In this document: positions 10,263-20,933 of the stretch, piece by piece
Position numbering within the stretch: the stretch's first letter is position 1
Layout: each line of letters opens with the position of its first letter
DNA from: Conoideocrella luteorostrata
Taxonomy: Eukaryota; Ascomycota; Sordariomycetes; Hypocreales; Clavicipitaceae
Assembly: GCA_032433595.1 (NCBI GenBank)
Contig: JASWJB010000401.1
Coordinates: 1 to 33,474 of the forward strand
DNA: 33,474 bases
Direction of reading: 5' to 3'
The notes under the pieces: model-generated
Database searches by the model: none
What the model saw: the letters and a program-made list of their open reading frames with translations, nothing else
What the model was told of the DNA's origin: nothing
Made by a program: the position numbers and the translations under genes

Positions 10263-10956
10263 CACAGACTGTAGCCACCAATAGCAATCCCATGATATAT
10301 CGTCGTAGATCAATCAGATGGCCTCTTTAAATACATAGGTGCCCTCAGATACCTCGTCGGGGAGGGGTTACTACTTGATCCATCATTACGTCGATTTCGT
10401 GTTACTACATGCCATACGAACAATTCTCGAAATGGAGCCAAGCCCCAAGATTCCGATATCGTTGACCCCAGTCTCGGTGGCAATTTCCTTATTCTTGGAC
10501 TCGTGAGTTGTGTGGCAGGTGTTCGGGACGGGCTGTAATCTGTTACACTGCCGCCTTCCTGTATTTCAGTCAGTTGATCCCACGTAAACCAGTCGAGGAT
10601 ATTTCAGAAGTGGACATAAGCGATATAGTGACACCTCCCATTTTCCTTCCCACTACAGCAGCTCACTTGCTGATCAGGCTCCTCCATTCCGTCATGAAAG
10701 CACTTGCTACCCGAAGGAGTTGGGATGCAGCGAAAACGGGAAGGCACTCGCCATCTCTGTCAACGCGGAAGGAAACGTATCCAAAGCTCCCAACTTAAAT
10801 GCTGTCCCCCATCTCTTTTCCTCCCCGTCTTTTTTCTCTTTCTTCTTCACACTCCTGCGCCCATGTGCGTTCAGAAGAAAAATGGCAATCATCTTGTTTC
10901 GTCTTTGAGCGTTACCCTTTATTTTGTCTTTGAACAACCTGGTTCGCTCTGGGGGA
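10263..10956. other. Gene-free spacer
   Basis: Short open frames on both strands (10508-10798 +, 10707-11153 -) show no recognisable domain. A possible intron (GTGAGT near 10503, TTTCAG near 10570) does not join frames into anything convincing. Confidence 0.3.
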
Positions 10957-11053
10957 GCCATTCCTGGGGACTCAGCAGTCATTGAAGGCACTTTTGTGCC
11001 TTCCAGGAAGCAAACTTCCTGCCAAATGATGGTCATCACAGTCCCCAGATGGC
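10957..11053. other. Compound hairpin: branched stem carrying two tetraloop hairpins
   Basis: Complementary segments nest perfectly. GCCAT/ATGGC (10957-10961 with 11049-11053) and CTGGGGACT/AGTCCCCAG (10964-10972 with 11040-11048) form an outer stem. TCATT/AATGA (10979-10983 with 11025-11029) continues it. Inside are two back-to-back hairpins: GAAGGCAC-TTTT-GTGCCTTC (10984-11003) and CAGGAAG-CAAA-CTTCCTG (11004-11021). This is a three-way junction of about 97 nt that could form in RNA or as a DNA cruciform. I recognise no known RNA family. Confidence 0.6.
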
Positions 11054-11409
11054 CACAGTCTACAGAAAAGATGTTCAGTTCTTTCTCTGTTCCCGGCCTG
11101 GCCAAGATCAAACATTCGTCGTGAGCGTGAAGGATACTGGCGAACATCGTCATATGTTCTTGTGCCTTTGTCCATCACATAGCCCCAGTACAACGCGACG
11201 GCTAAACTTGCGATACATTTTGTGATTCATGATGTTTTTGATTGTCCCCATTGCCACGTTGTCGAGCTCAGTGCTGTGTGATCATCATCGCCCTCGAAAC
11301 GCCAAGCATAATACAGCTCCGAAGCATAGTGAACCAGATTGCAGTGCTTGATGTGAATGCGATGAATTAGTTTTGTCCCAGCTTTGATCGCAATTTGTGG
11401 CATGTGTCT

Positions 11410-11444
11410 CTACAGCATATTGTGTGGTGACCAATATGCTGTAG
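11410..11444. repeat. Perfect 13-bp inverted repeat, 9-nt loop
   Basis: CTACAGCATATTG (11410-11422) and CAATATGCTGTAG (11432-11444) are exact reverse complements around TGTGGTGAC. It lies 360 bp from the compound hairpin. No T tract follows that would suggest a terminator. Confidence 0.6.
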
Positions 11445-11618
11445 CCATTGTGTTTGTGGTTCAAGAATCTCAAGGTGTTGTAATTGACCAACCTCTTTAA
11501 ATAAGTGACGGGCTGGCCCCAAATCAAAGTTTTACGAGATACAGTGCGACCGAATTTTACGCACAAGAGGATCGGCAAGACGAAAACTAATTCTGCAGTC
11601 GATTAAGTTCCAGGTGCT

Positions 11619-11644
11619 GCTAGTAGCAATAATAATCTACTAGC
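11619..11644. repeat. 8-bp inverted repeat
   Basis: GCTAGTAG (11619-11626) pairs with CTACTAGC (11637-11644) around a 10-nt AT-rich loop. It is short enough that chance is possible. The surrounding 11445-12144 has no supported gene; a TATA-like TTATATAATAAAA lies near 11895. Confidence 0.3.
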
Positions 11645-12144
11645 TGCCTACTGCCGCCATCTAGTTGATGGTCGGCATGCGCTTGGAAGACCAAGACCCA
11701 GTCAATCAATGCAAGTGCAAAGGATGGAGCCAGCGAGCTAGCAGAGTTGCAAATCAGGGTACGTGCACAGAGCAAGTCTTCAGCGGCTGCATTAGTCCGT
11801 CCTCACCAGTCAGAACTCCATCAGCTGTGATTTGGCTCAAAGTCATCAACCTTGAGATATTTCATACTAGCCTTCACTCTACAAGTGAGGCCTCTTATAT
11901 AATAAAATTGAGCGTAAGCGGTGATTTGGGCCTGTCATCTTAGGCAGCAGTGTCTCAAATGCGGGGAGAAAACAAGTCGAGAGGTGCGCCCCCCTTTCGC
12001 GATTGTCTGCGACGGCCATAACCATCCAAAACCGCTGTAGACGGTGCTTTCAATGCCACCGAGACGTTGGCACAATACAGTTTTGAGCCGCAGTATCAGA
12101 ACAGGAATCCAGCCCATCCAATAGTTGGCAATACCGGCGAACGG

Positions 12145-13566
12145 ATGCATCCGAAAGCCCGCTTCATTGCGCGTAGCAGCCCGGCCAGATATTTGTCCCG
12201 TTTTGCCCAACGAGGGGCTTCACTAGCCACCATCACTCATAGGAGCATGTACACGCCGATTATACCCGATCAGTCAGCCAACCGTCACACGCTTGTATTC
12301 CACAATCATGACTCTTCGCGAGTACGAGTGGATTGACGATGCGGAGTGCTTAGTTAGAAAAGCACACAACTGGTGGTTACCACCAGCACAAATTGGACAT
12401 GTCTTTCGCGATCGATACGAAGTGATAGACAAACTGGGCCAGTGAGGGTGGTCATCTGTTTGGCTGGCATGCGATTTTCAGAAGCAGCGTGCCGCTGCTT
12501 TGAAGTTGGGCATTGCAGACTGCTTGCCCCTTGAAGTTACGGTTATCCATGCTCTTGGCAAGCAGACATACGGTTCCAGGCTCCGAGGCTATTCCACGAG
12601 TGCTAGATGAGTTTCGGATCGAAGGTCTTAACGGCTCCCATCCTTACCATACCACGGCTCCTGCGCCCTGTAGCCTCCGGGAGAGCTCATTCAGCCGGTT
12701 GTTTCGCCTTTGCATCGCTCGTGCCTTAGCTTACGATTGCCGTTTTCTTCATGCAAGCAAGAGGCTATGTCCACGGAGGTTCGTGACATATTATAAATTG
12801 GCATGCTCAACTAATGCTATGCATTAGATATCCATCTTCGCAATGTGCTGGTTAGCGCACAAGAAGACTTCAATCAACTGTCCGTTGCACAATTTGATGA
12901 GAAATACGGTGCAACCGGTTCATACCCTGTCAAACGTTTCAATGGACACCATCCTCTCCCCTTTAACGTACCTTCAAGAGCGGCAGTGCCAGTTTGCATA
13001 GACAAAAGGCTCGTGGATTTACGCTACAAGATGCACATACTCATCTCGGCGACTTCGGGGAGTCGCTTGCTCCGACAGAAGAGCCTCGTGTAGGGAAAGA
13101 CTGCCATACACTAGTGGAATTGCGACCTCCTGAAGCACATTTTGAACCGAATACCCCCGTTTCCTTCTCTGCAGATGTTTGGAGTCTCGCCACCGCTATC
13201 TGGGATATTTTAGGTATGCAAGCCCTTTTTAATAGCGCATTTCATTCTCAGATGCGCTGGTCATATGTCAGATTGTCGATGACTTGAGGCCCTTGCTTGC
13301 CGAGCGGATCGAAATTTGGGAAGATCAAGCAACACCCGTTCGAGGCGTATGGCCGAATATATGATTGGCCTTTGAAGAGCGAGTGCAACAGTTTCGACGA
13401 GATGATCATATTGGGGGGGATTTGCAACAGGGAAACAGCAGCTATCTTGGACACGATTGTCCAAATGCTCAGATATAGGCCCGAAGAGCGCCCGGCCTCA
13501 CGGCAAGTTCTACAATCTGACTAAATGGTGAATTGGGCGCGCGCAGATTACAAGCGAAGCCGGATG
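12145..13566 (+). pseudogene. Decayed SRPK-like protein kinase gene
   Basis: Homology runs colinearly through a fungal SRPK-type kinase but in shifting frames. A leader peptide precedes the stretch LREYEWIDDAECL (from 12308). The Gly-rich loop is broken by TGA at 12443-12445, followed in frame by GWSSVWLACDF and the VAIK-like lysine (AAALK). A frameshift near 12575 leads to EAIPRVLDEFRIEGLNGSHP. A consistent intron remains at 12779-12827 and joins YVHG to DIHLRNVLV, the catalytic loop. A further frameshift near 13005 leads to LGDFGES, the DFG region, and SADVWSLATAIWDILGM. More shifts near 13245 and 13410, and a TAA at 13522 before MVNWARADYKRS, end it. Catalytic Asp and DFG are still readable, so inactivation is probably recent. 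Two stops and at least three frameshifts make a functional product unlikely. Confidence 0.88.
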
Positions 13567-14301
13567 ATGAATTCTACATGACACGGAGCGTTCTTGAATT
13601 GTATTGACCGTGTTACACCACGGCTGCAATGAAAATATTTCTATGAGCGCTACCTAAAGCGCAATATTTCTCAGAGCTGATGGAGATGCAAACCGATTGA
13701 GAATTTGCTTGGGTGTAAGTCTCTAGTTATAGAATCATAGCTTGTGCTTGTTCCTTTGCCGCTGCATCCATCACTGTCGCCATCTACTGTCATTGTGTGG
13801 TTCGCGAACGTAGGCCACCGTGACTCTGACCATCGCTATCCCGCCTAATGTGGTATGTGGCGCTGGGGACTGGCGGGACAAAACCATCCCATATACATAA
13901 GGGAGAGGGCTTTTTTTTTTAATTATAAGTTAAATCAGCAAACCAAAAAGAAAACAAATTAAAACTTCCAAAAATTAATAGATAAAGGATTATTGCCAGG
14001 GGGGGAAGGGGGAAGCGTCACGTATTTTGTCCTCCGCCTGGGTGCCGACTTCCAGCCCTACCCTACAACATGAAAACACGCAATGCGTTCGGACCGGCGA
14101 TGCTCTAAGTGGGAAAAGGCAAGCGTCCGATTTGATGTGGGGCTCCACTCCCGACCAAAGTTCTGCATCTCAGTCCAGCTTGCACGCAACCTCACACAAC
14201 CGTACCTGGCACGACAACTCCTATAAAAAGAGAAAAAGAGCCCACGGCGACGGTTACGCACACAAATACAAGGTCTGATAGATACATCATCCGTCTCCAC
14301 C
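13567..14301. promoter_or_regulatory. Spacer and LRP1 upstream region
   Basis: There is no gene. The stretch holds a T10-A/T-rich tract (about 13911-13990), G runs near 14000, and a TATA-like CTATAAAAAG near 14220, about 80 bp before the LRP1 start, which probably positions its transcription. Confidence 0.35.
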
Positions 14302-15069
14302 ATGGCCGATGTAAAAGACATCGTCCCCGACCTGGACAAGCTGGACTCCCAGCTCGACGATCTCGAAGACGCACTGGAACCACTCCTAAGCAACCTGAAT
14401 GAGAAGGCGTTTCAGCTGCCGCTCCTCGACCGGGCCAAACTCTTCTCATTAACGGCCTACTCAATAGAATCTCTTCTCTTCTGTGAGCCTACGCCTCATT
14501 CATTCGTTGACTCACTCACCCGATGCAAGATATGACGATGTGGTGGGCGCTAACTAATTCATTTTTTTCATTTTTTCATTTTTGTAGCATATCTGCGTCT
14601 CCAGGGCACAGATGCCCAGAACCACGCCGTGTACACCGAACTCAAGCGTGTTCAGCAGTATTTCGGCAAAATCAAGGCCGTGGAAGAGCCCGAGGCGCCG
14701 AGAAACATGGTGGTCAACCAGGAGGCTGCGGCGCGTATTCTCAAGGCAGATCTGGTACGTTCACATCCTCCCTCATTCACGCGCATGGCCATTTTTGTAC
14801 TTGCCACAGAGAGGGATAGACGATTCAACTGACTGTTGGAAATGAACGTCAAGGCCGACAACAAGTCGTTGAGCGCTAGATTAGCAGAAAAGATTGCGGA
14901 AGAGCGTGCCAAAGCGCTGCTGAAGACCATGGACAGCAAGAAGCGTCCCGTGGGTGATTCTGCGGATTCTGCGGATTCTGCGGCGCGAGGGGGCGAAGAG
15001 CATGCCAGTAAGAAGAGGAGACAGAAAGGGAAGGGGAAGGGAAAGGGGAAGGGAAGAAAGGAGGGATGA
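14302..15069 (+). CDS. LRP1: Exosome cofactor LRP1/Rrp47 (C1D family)
   Basis: Nuclear cofactor of the exosome exonuclease Rrp6, needed in the family for 3' processing of 5.8S rRNA, snoRNA and snRNA. Exons 14302-14482, 14588-14754 and 14854-15069 give 187 residues. The N-terminal Sas10/C1D helical domain (about 8-100) includes the stretch DRAKLFSLTAYSIESLLF, continued across intron 1 as SYLRLQG, which is diagnostic. Intron 2 (GTACGT, branch CTGAC, acceptor at 14853) joins KADL to ADNKSLSARLAEKI in frame; reading through it would hit a stop. The C-terminus is a basic tail rich in GKGKGK, typical for RNA binding. A three-fold SADSADS repeat precedes the tail. MIX17 follows on the same strand after about 620 bp. 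Confidence 0.93.
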
Positions 15070-15693
15070 GCAGATATGGCGAGGGAGAATAGTCGCCATT
15101 TGGGAATAAAATAGAGATTCATGATTGGGACAACTCTTAGCATCGCCGGCGGCGCGATGAGGCTTCTCAGCTTAAGAGGCTGGCTACGAACTTGTATATG
15201 GATAGGCTTTTCGTTTACCATGCACCGTCTGGCGAGTAATCTGGTTATATGGTAACTGAGGCGGCACACACGGCGTTCAGGTTGCTTCGTATTAAAGACG
15301 TAACGTAGTCATAGACCAACAAAACAAGAGCAAAACACCTTGGCTTGCAAGTCCCAACATCCAAATTACCATGGCTTTCAGGTCCTGACGTTCCCACCCA
15401 ACGATGAATGCAAGTTCTGCCACGAATCTCGAACTCGAGAATCCCATCGATGATGTTCAAGCCCACAAACCAATCCGGACCCGCGACCCCTGCCGCATAA
15501 TACCGAGGCCACCCGACCCACGCCTACAAACCCATCATCTCCCATTGGCCAGCCTTCCTACCAGCTTCACCCATCGCCATCTCTTTCTCTAACTTTCCAC
15601 CCGACTTCCACAAATACAATAACCACCACATCTCACCAATTCTACCCTTTCCTCCGTCCTTCCATCCAACCGCCTCCCCAACTCACAGCCATC

Positions 15694-16353
15694 ATGCCTC
15701 GCAATCGATCCGCCGGCCGAGCTCCCGCGCCCACACGGGCTCCCACTCGCCCTACCGCCACGGCCGCCTCCCCCATGCCTCAGCAACAGCGTCCAGCTTC
15801 CACCATGGCTGCTCCTCCTCAGAACATGGCGCCCGCCCCGACTGCGTCCCAGGGCCCCGGGCTGTTCGGACAGATGGCCAGTACTGCAGCGTATGTGTTT
15901 CCGTTCTTCCAGCCCATCCTCTCGTGTTGCCGACAAAAGTTTCGTATGAGCCTTTCGCGGCCCCTAGACAGAGAATTTTCCGGGCTCGTCTGCAGCCATG
16001 TGTGGGCAAGCGCTCCGTGATCATTCCCCTTAAAAATCTGTCGCGTGTGATGCGCCTGTTCACCCTCCTCTGAGAAGATCTCTCTGGCTGACTTGGCTCC
16101 ATGGATTAGCGGTGTCGCTATCGGCTCGTCTGTCGGCCACGCCATAGGTGGCTTCTTCGGCGGCGGCTCGTCCGAACCGGCCCCCCAGCCCGTGCAGGCC
16201 CAGGCCACGCAGCAGCAGCAGGAATGGGGCAACAACTGCCAGGGCGTGACGCAGCAGTTCACGAAGTGCATGGACGACAATGGCGGCAACATGCAGATCT
16301 GCAACTGGTATCTGGAGCAGTTGAAGGCTTGCCAGGCCGCCAGTAACCAGTAG
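15694..16353 (+). CDS. MIX17: Twin CX9C mitochondrial protein, MIX17/CHCHD2-10 family
   Basis: Small protein of the mitochondrial intermembrane space, imported in the family through Mia40-driven disulfide formation and linked to cristae organisation and respiratory function. Exons 15694-15890 and 16110-16353 (intron with GTATGT donor, GCTGAC branch, TTAG acceptor) give 146 residues. The N-terminus is rich in Arg, Pro and Ala, resembling a targeting sequence. A central glycine/alanine hydrophobic segment (GVAIGSSVGHAIGGFFGGG, about 67-85) follows, as in CHCHD2/10. Then come a Gln-rich linker and the CHCH domain with C109/C119 and C130/C140, both exact CX9C pairs. The intron sits inside the hydrophobic segment. 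Assignment is secure. Confidence 0.95.
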
Positions 16354-16937
16354 CTCCGCGATATGGTGTGGCGTTATTGAATCAAGGGAACAAAGGACAT
16401 GATGAGGATGGAGACTTGTGGCGGCGTGGTAGATGATAGAAGTGCGGAGAGCTAAAAGGAATTTCCTGACCCCTGGTACTTGGAGAGAGAATGGGTTATA
16501 ACGGGATGTAACCGATGCGCCGCTGTGGCTGGGATGGGCTATACACATATCATACCTCGGTTGTAGTAGGACCCTGGTGTCAATATTGTGTAGTGTATTA
16601 TACATAGCATTCCCGCTCTACTTGGGACAATCACGAATGTCATACATTAGCAGATGAATCCGACTTGGTTTCACAGGGTTCATGCCAAGCAATATTGCAC
16701 ATGGTCTGGTCACGTATGTAGTCGCAGTAATGTTCTTGTTATTGTCAGAATGTTGCGAGCACTAGGGTTGGCTACGTGATTGCCTTTCGCACATGCAACA
16801 TTCAAGCCTGCTATGCTATTTAATATGCTTTAATTTCGTAGCCCGCCTTCAACTTACACTCTTGAATTTCTGCTTCGGTGATATACATGTATCGTACATG
16901 CCAGGTGGCTCTCATCAAACGACGCTCGGAAAGCCGG
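16354..16937. other. Convergent 3' region between MIX17 and the UBX gene
   Basis: No gene is visible. The two neighbours converge here, so this should hold both 3' UTRs. Short open frames on either strand lack any recognisable content. Confidence 0.5.
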
Positions 16938-18468
16938 CTACTTTTTCTCGTCCTCATCGGGTCTCGGCTCAAAGTTTAACTAGAATGAAACTAGATCAGT
17001 TTTCTGAAGCTTTTCACCAAAGGAATAAATGTATATGTGTAAAGTGCGTGCGTGCGTGCTGCTTACCGAATTCCCGTTGTACAATTGATGGTCCCGTCGT
17101 CGATCATTGGGATTCTCAAACCCCTGGACCCGACGGTTCTTGGCCTGCGTTGATGTAGAACTGGCATTTTGTTCCGGGGCTTCATCTTGCCGGTTGTTGT
17201 TGGCACCTCCACCGAAACCAACAGTTCCAAGAAGCCACGTGAAAAATCCCAACAAAAAATTAATAAATCGGGAAAAGAAACCTTGGGACGAATCACTGTA
17301 CGCGGAGGCATAGCTTCGGATGGGGACAAGAATAAGCGTTGAGGATGGAGACAAGCCCACCTCGCTAAGAGACTTGCTATCCTCAGTTTCGTCAATTGGT
17401 CTGTTGGGAAGCGGTGTAAGCAGCTGCTTCATTTCATACGGCGACTGGCCATCCGTGCGGTTTTCATCAACCCATTTGCGGATGTCCCTCACCACAGATG
17501 CCGTCTTGAAGCGTGATCGTATGGTGGATCCGTCGAACAATCGCACTTGGATAGACGTAAAGTCGCCATACTTGGTGGAAGATGATCCCCTTGACTGGGA
17601 AGCAGTGGCAGTCGGCGACAAAGAATCGCTCGTCGACTGGGTCTCGATTTTCTGTTGTTCTCGCTCTTGGGCTTGTTTTCGTCGCTCTTCCTTATCATCC
17701 TGAATACGCTTGAGGATTCGCCGTCTCTCATCTGACTCCTGCTGCTTTTTCTTCCTCAGCAGCTCGGCCTGCTTCTGCTTGCTTTTCCCAGTGTCAGCCT
17801 CCATGCGTGCCTTTTGTTTGGCTAGCTCCTCTTGCGCTTTTTGCTCAGCCGCCTGCTTCGCGGCTTGTTGCTTCGCAGCACGTTCCTCCAGAACACGACG
17901 GACATTATCCGATTGTTCTACCGAAGATGGGACACCGGTCAACGTCGAGGTCGGGGCTGTGGGGGGTGACGAGGATAGCGTATCCGGCGATGGTGGTTGG
18001 CCGGCTGCGGACGGTGGCGGCGGCGGCAGCTGAATATTGAAGGAGGCTTGGACCCGACGGAGAAAGTCTTCTTTGCTAGTACCGGCAGCAATGTACTCTT
18101 TCAATTCCCCATGCTTCATAATGACAACTGTGGGGGTTTGAGGCAACGGGAATATCTGCGCCAGGTAGCCCGCTTCTCCGGAGCCAGCTATCAGCCGCAG
18201 GGCGATGGCTTGTTTTGCAATAACATCAATCAGCTAATTCCGAAACTGTCAGTCTTGGATATGCAGTAGCGAGATGAGACCACTGACCGAAGGATCCTGC
18301 AGGAATTCATTCTCCCAAATTCGGCTCTCGTCGTTGTCATCTGCGAAAACGTCAGCTTCCCCGCCTTCGCAGGCACGCCATGAACCTACTTGAGACGAAA
18401 CAAAACACCAATTTTTGTTGGCCGACGGCCGTCGAAATCCCCTCTTGGAGAGATCCTTCGTAGAACAT
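16938..18468 (-). CDS. Membrane-anchored UBX protein, UBXN4/erasin-like
   Basis: Probable Cdc48/p97 adaptor at the ER. Exons (minus strand) 18468-18390, 18340-18288, 18233-17067 and 16979-16938 give 446 residues; all joins are in frame and introns 1-2 are only 49 and 54 bp. A thioredoxin-like N-terminal domain (about 1-110, LVFCFVS to TPTVVIM) lacks a CXXC pair. A Pro/Ser/Thr-rich linker follows, then a long charged Lys/Glu/Gln coiled coil (about 153-240), a UBX beta-grasp domain (about 270-350, starting IQVRLFDGST), a hydrophobic hairpin-like segment (about 362-387, FFSRFINFLLGFFTWLLG), and a polar tail ending NFEPRPDEDEKK. This order matches human UBXN4, an ER-associated degradation factor. 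The S3/S4 loop reads LPNRPI rather than the usual FPR, so Cdc48 binding may differ. The last coding exon is just 13 residues. Confidence 0.9.
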
Positions 18469-19820
18469 GGTGCTTTGATTTCAGAATCACTAAAATTTGA
18501 TGATTTGATAATGCCAAGCCAGAATCAGATTAGCATTCCGAAGTTGTCTTTGATGGTGGCTCACGCCACGTGCGTGGGTGAGGTGATGGAGGGTTTGCTA
18601 CTGGATCTGGCGGCTCAGCTTAATTCACTGATACGCAAAAGTAAATTGATGTACGGTGAGGTAAAATATGCATAGGGTTGAGAAATCCAGATCGACCTAG
18701 ACCATGGTTTCTTGAGCTTAGGTTGAAAAGTTGGATTATGAGCAGAGATGCCGATAACTGGTTACTTCCCATGCCTGAGGTCTAATGACATCGGACGGCA
18801 AAGGCCACGATTGTAATTGCCGCATTCGGCAGGCGGTGAAGCCCATATCCCATTATAACTCCGGAGTGCCCAATCATGTGGGGTGGCACAACGGAGCTCT
18901 CACTCGGCGCTCCGTCCGCGGCAAAACCGATGTGTACGGCTCTGGCTCTGTTTTGTTTCTGGCGCGGCGACCAGGATGTGCAGGCAGTTCACGCCTCCCC
19001 GCCTAGAAGTACAATATACCAAGCTACAATTACCAGGGAACATCTAGCAGCAGCAGCTAAAAATGCTCTACAAGAAACATCATCCGCTTGTAATTCACTT
19101 CCGACTCTGATCTAGCTTTCACCCCCACTTCGTCTGGTTTGGCTTGGCCCCTATTTGGGAAAGTACGTAAATACAAAGTGACGATGTAAGTTCATTGCTA
19201 TAGCCCGGTCGAATGCAATCCTCGGCGTTTGACGAAGATGTACTAATCGCAGTGCAGATTCAAATTACATGCGACAGACGTTTGGTAACTCTCTCAGTAG
19301 ATCGTGACTGGTCGTGAAGCACGGCGATATACGCGCACTCGATGGAAATTACATGTTTGGGAGAGAAAGAAATAGCAGGGCAGTTTTCTGTTTAAGAAAA
19401 TAAAATCAGCCTCAGTAAAGCCATGGTAGCTGTATTTTACGGGATACAATGCATTTGCCGGCCAAGAAACATAAGCCCACTGAGTGAGTCCATACTTGCA
19501 GCTGAAATGGTTTCCACGGGGGCTTACCTTCTTCTTAGGCGCACGCATTTTTTGAACAAGCGCGGACATCTCCGGGTGAACAAAAAAGTTGATCCTGCGC
19601 TACGAATAGCTCAAAATGCATAAATGAAGCAAACAATAGCCAGTGTACGAAAAAGATGCCAGTGGAAAGAGATTGAGGGCCGAATTGCGCCTGATCTCGT
19701 AGATTCCGGAGGAGCACAGCACCTCAAATGTATCGAAGCCACCTCCGCATCCCAACTCTTTTCTGGTGACTTCTAGAGACCATCAAAACCAGCCAAAATC
19801 TCAGTGTGCGTAATGATGCG
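18469..19820. other. Gene-free spacer upstream of the UBX gene
   Basis: It includes the UBX upstream region. A minus-strand ATG at 19569 with a basic start (MSALVQKMRAPKKK) is followed by a GTAAGC donor, but no convincing second exon joins it. I see nothing else I can support. Confidence 0.35.
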
Positions 19821-19832
19821 ATATATAAAAGG
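19821..19832 (+). promoter_or_regulatory. TATA box of the small secreted-protein gene
   Basis: ATATATAAAAGG is a near-ideal TATA element about 130 bp before the ATG at 19957. The spacing fits transcription starting about 30 bp downstream with a 90-100 nt leader. Confidence 0.5.
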
Positions 19833-19956
19833 TAGGTTCCAGAGACTCCTACTATAGCATGACACAAGTGGTGGACTAAGTAGCTCTTCATCTCACGTTT
19901 TTATTGACCTGCAACCCCAACAGATACATTTGGGCTGCTCCTCCGGATTCTAGGAG

Positions 19957-20273
19957 ATGCAGTTCCATCTTCTGCTCCCTGCCTTGATAGGACTGGCATT
20001 TAAACCAACACCAAGGGAGGCCGCCGTTTTCACGGCGTGCGGGCCCTATCTCTGCAGAGGCTGTACGGTGCCTGCCAACACCTCTTGGCACTGCGTTGCA
20101 GAGCGCGAGGGCGGGTGATGTAGTGACAATAATTGGTTTAACGAAAAAGCCACTTTTTTATGAGTGTTGTAGCCACCCCCTGCAAGTCGGCGGTCACAAC
20201 CGTCAGGGACGTCTTCGACTGTTGTCATATTACTCCCTACATTAGGTTGTGCGACAAAAGACCTTTGCCTTGA
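19957..20273 (+). CDS. Small cysteine-rich candidate secreted protein
   Basis: The ATG at 19957 opens a 53-codon frame ending at 20118. It starts with a signal-peptide-like segment (MQFHLLLPALIGLAF), followed by cysteines C28, C33, C36, C46 and an N-glycosylation sequon (NTS). A donor (GTGATG at 20115) and an acceptor (CGTCAG, ending 20206) would remove a 92-nt intron. That joins, in frame, a second exon (20207-20273) with three more cysteines (C58, C59, C68), for about 74 residues in all. The intron is inferred: the donor is not ideal and the one-exon form is possible. A strong TATA box lies upstream. Size, signal peptide and cysteine density match the secreted effector or antimicrobial-type class of filamentous fungi, but I recognise no family and propose no activity. 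Confidence 0.5.
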
Positions 20274-20933
20274 GGCCGGGGAACTAAATCGCATCCCGCG
20301 GCAACCTGTTATAAACATCTTGCCCAGCCTCACTAGCGTCGTCTAGCGAGGTTGTGTGGCCACTGAGCCTCATTGTCTAGATCCAGTCGGTGAGCATAGA
20401 GTATGTCATGCAGCCGTACATCAGGAGCAGGGGGTGCGTGAAGCTGTGAGGAGTTGGATTTGGTTCACAGAGGCATAACTATTCTATGCTCAGTTTTCGG
20501 AATCAGTCTACATGAGAAGACGGCTGGCCTGCTGCTGTCCATGCTCTGTTGGAGTTTGCCGGGGAGATGCTCTTCGTAGTTACGCCATCGCTGGCGGCTG
20601 ACCAAAGTGGCAAGGGATCAGCCAACACCTCGATAAATTGGGTCAAAGATGCCCGTCGATGTTTGTCAACGGCCGGAGTTGGGTTCTCCACAAGGAACCA
20701 GAAGCAAATTAAATGATTCTAGCGGCCACATATTGGTTAGCTGTATGGAGTAGTTTAGTTGACACCGACCCAGTGTGGCTTTGAATAGAGATGCGGCCAC
20801 ACAACCCCGCAACTAACCTCTGCTGTAACTAACTCCGCAGCAAACCAACGTCAAAGGAATTCGGGGGCTGTCTGCTTCCACGGTTACTTAGATACCCAGA
20901 AAAGTACCACATTGGCAGATCTTGAGGCCCAGC
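20274..20933. other. Spacer with a possible coding relic on the minus strand
   Basis: The minus strand at 20691-20503 is open and coding-like (for example ASLTQFIEVLADPLPLWSA) but short and without start or splice context. It may be a fragment of a lost gene. Nothing else is supported. Confidence 0.25.

Noticed and set aside
10707..11153. 148-codon minus-strand open frame over the compound hairpin
   Set aside because: The stems constrain the sequence and can keep frames open; the predicted protein has a low-complexity KKKEKKDGEEK tail and no recognisable domain.
14836..15069. Separate small basic gene downstream of LRP1
   Set aside because: It is the third exon of LRP1; intron 2 joins it in frame and the combined protein matches the family length and tail.
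19294..19569. Minus-strand start MSALVQKMRAPKKK followed by a GTAAGC donor
   Set aside because: No second exon gives a convincing protein; every join ends within about 15-30 unremarkable residues.
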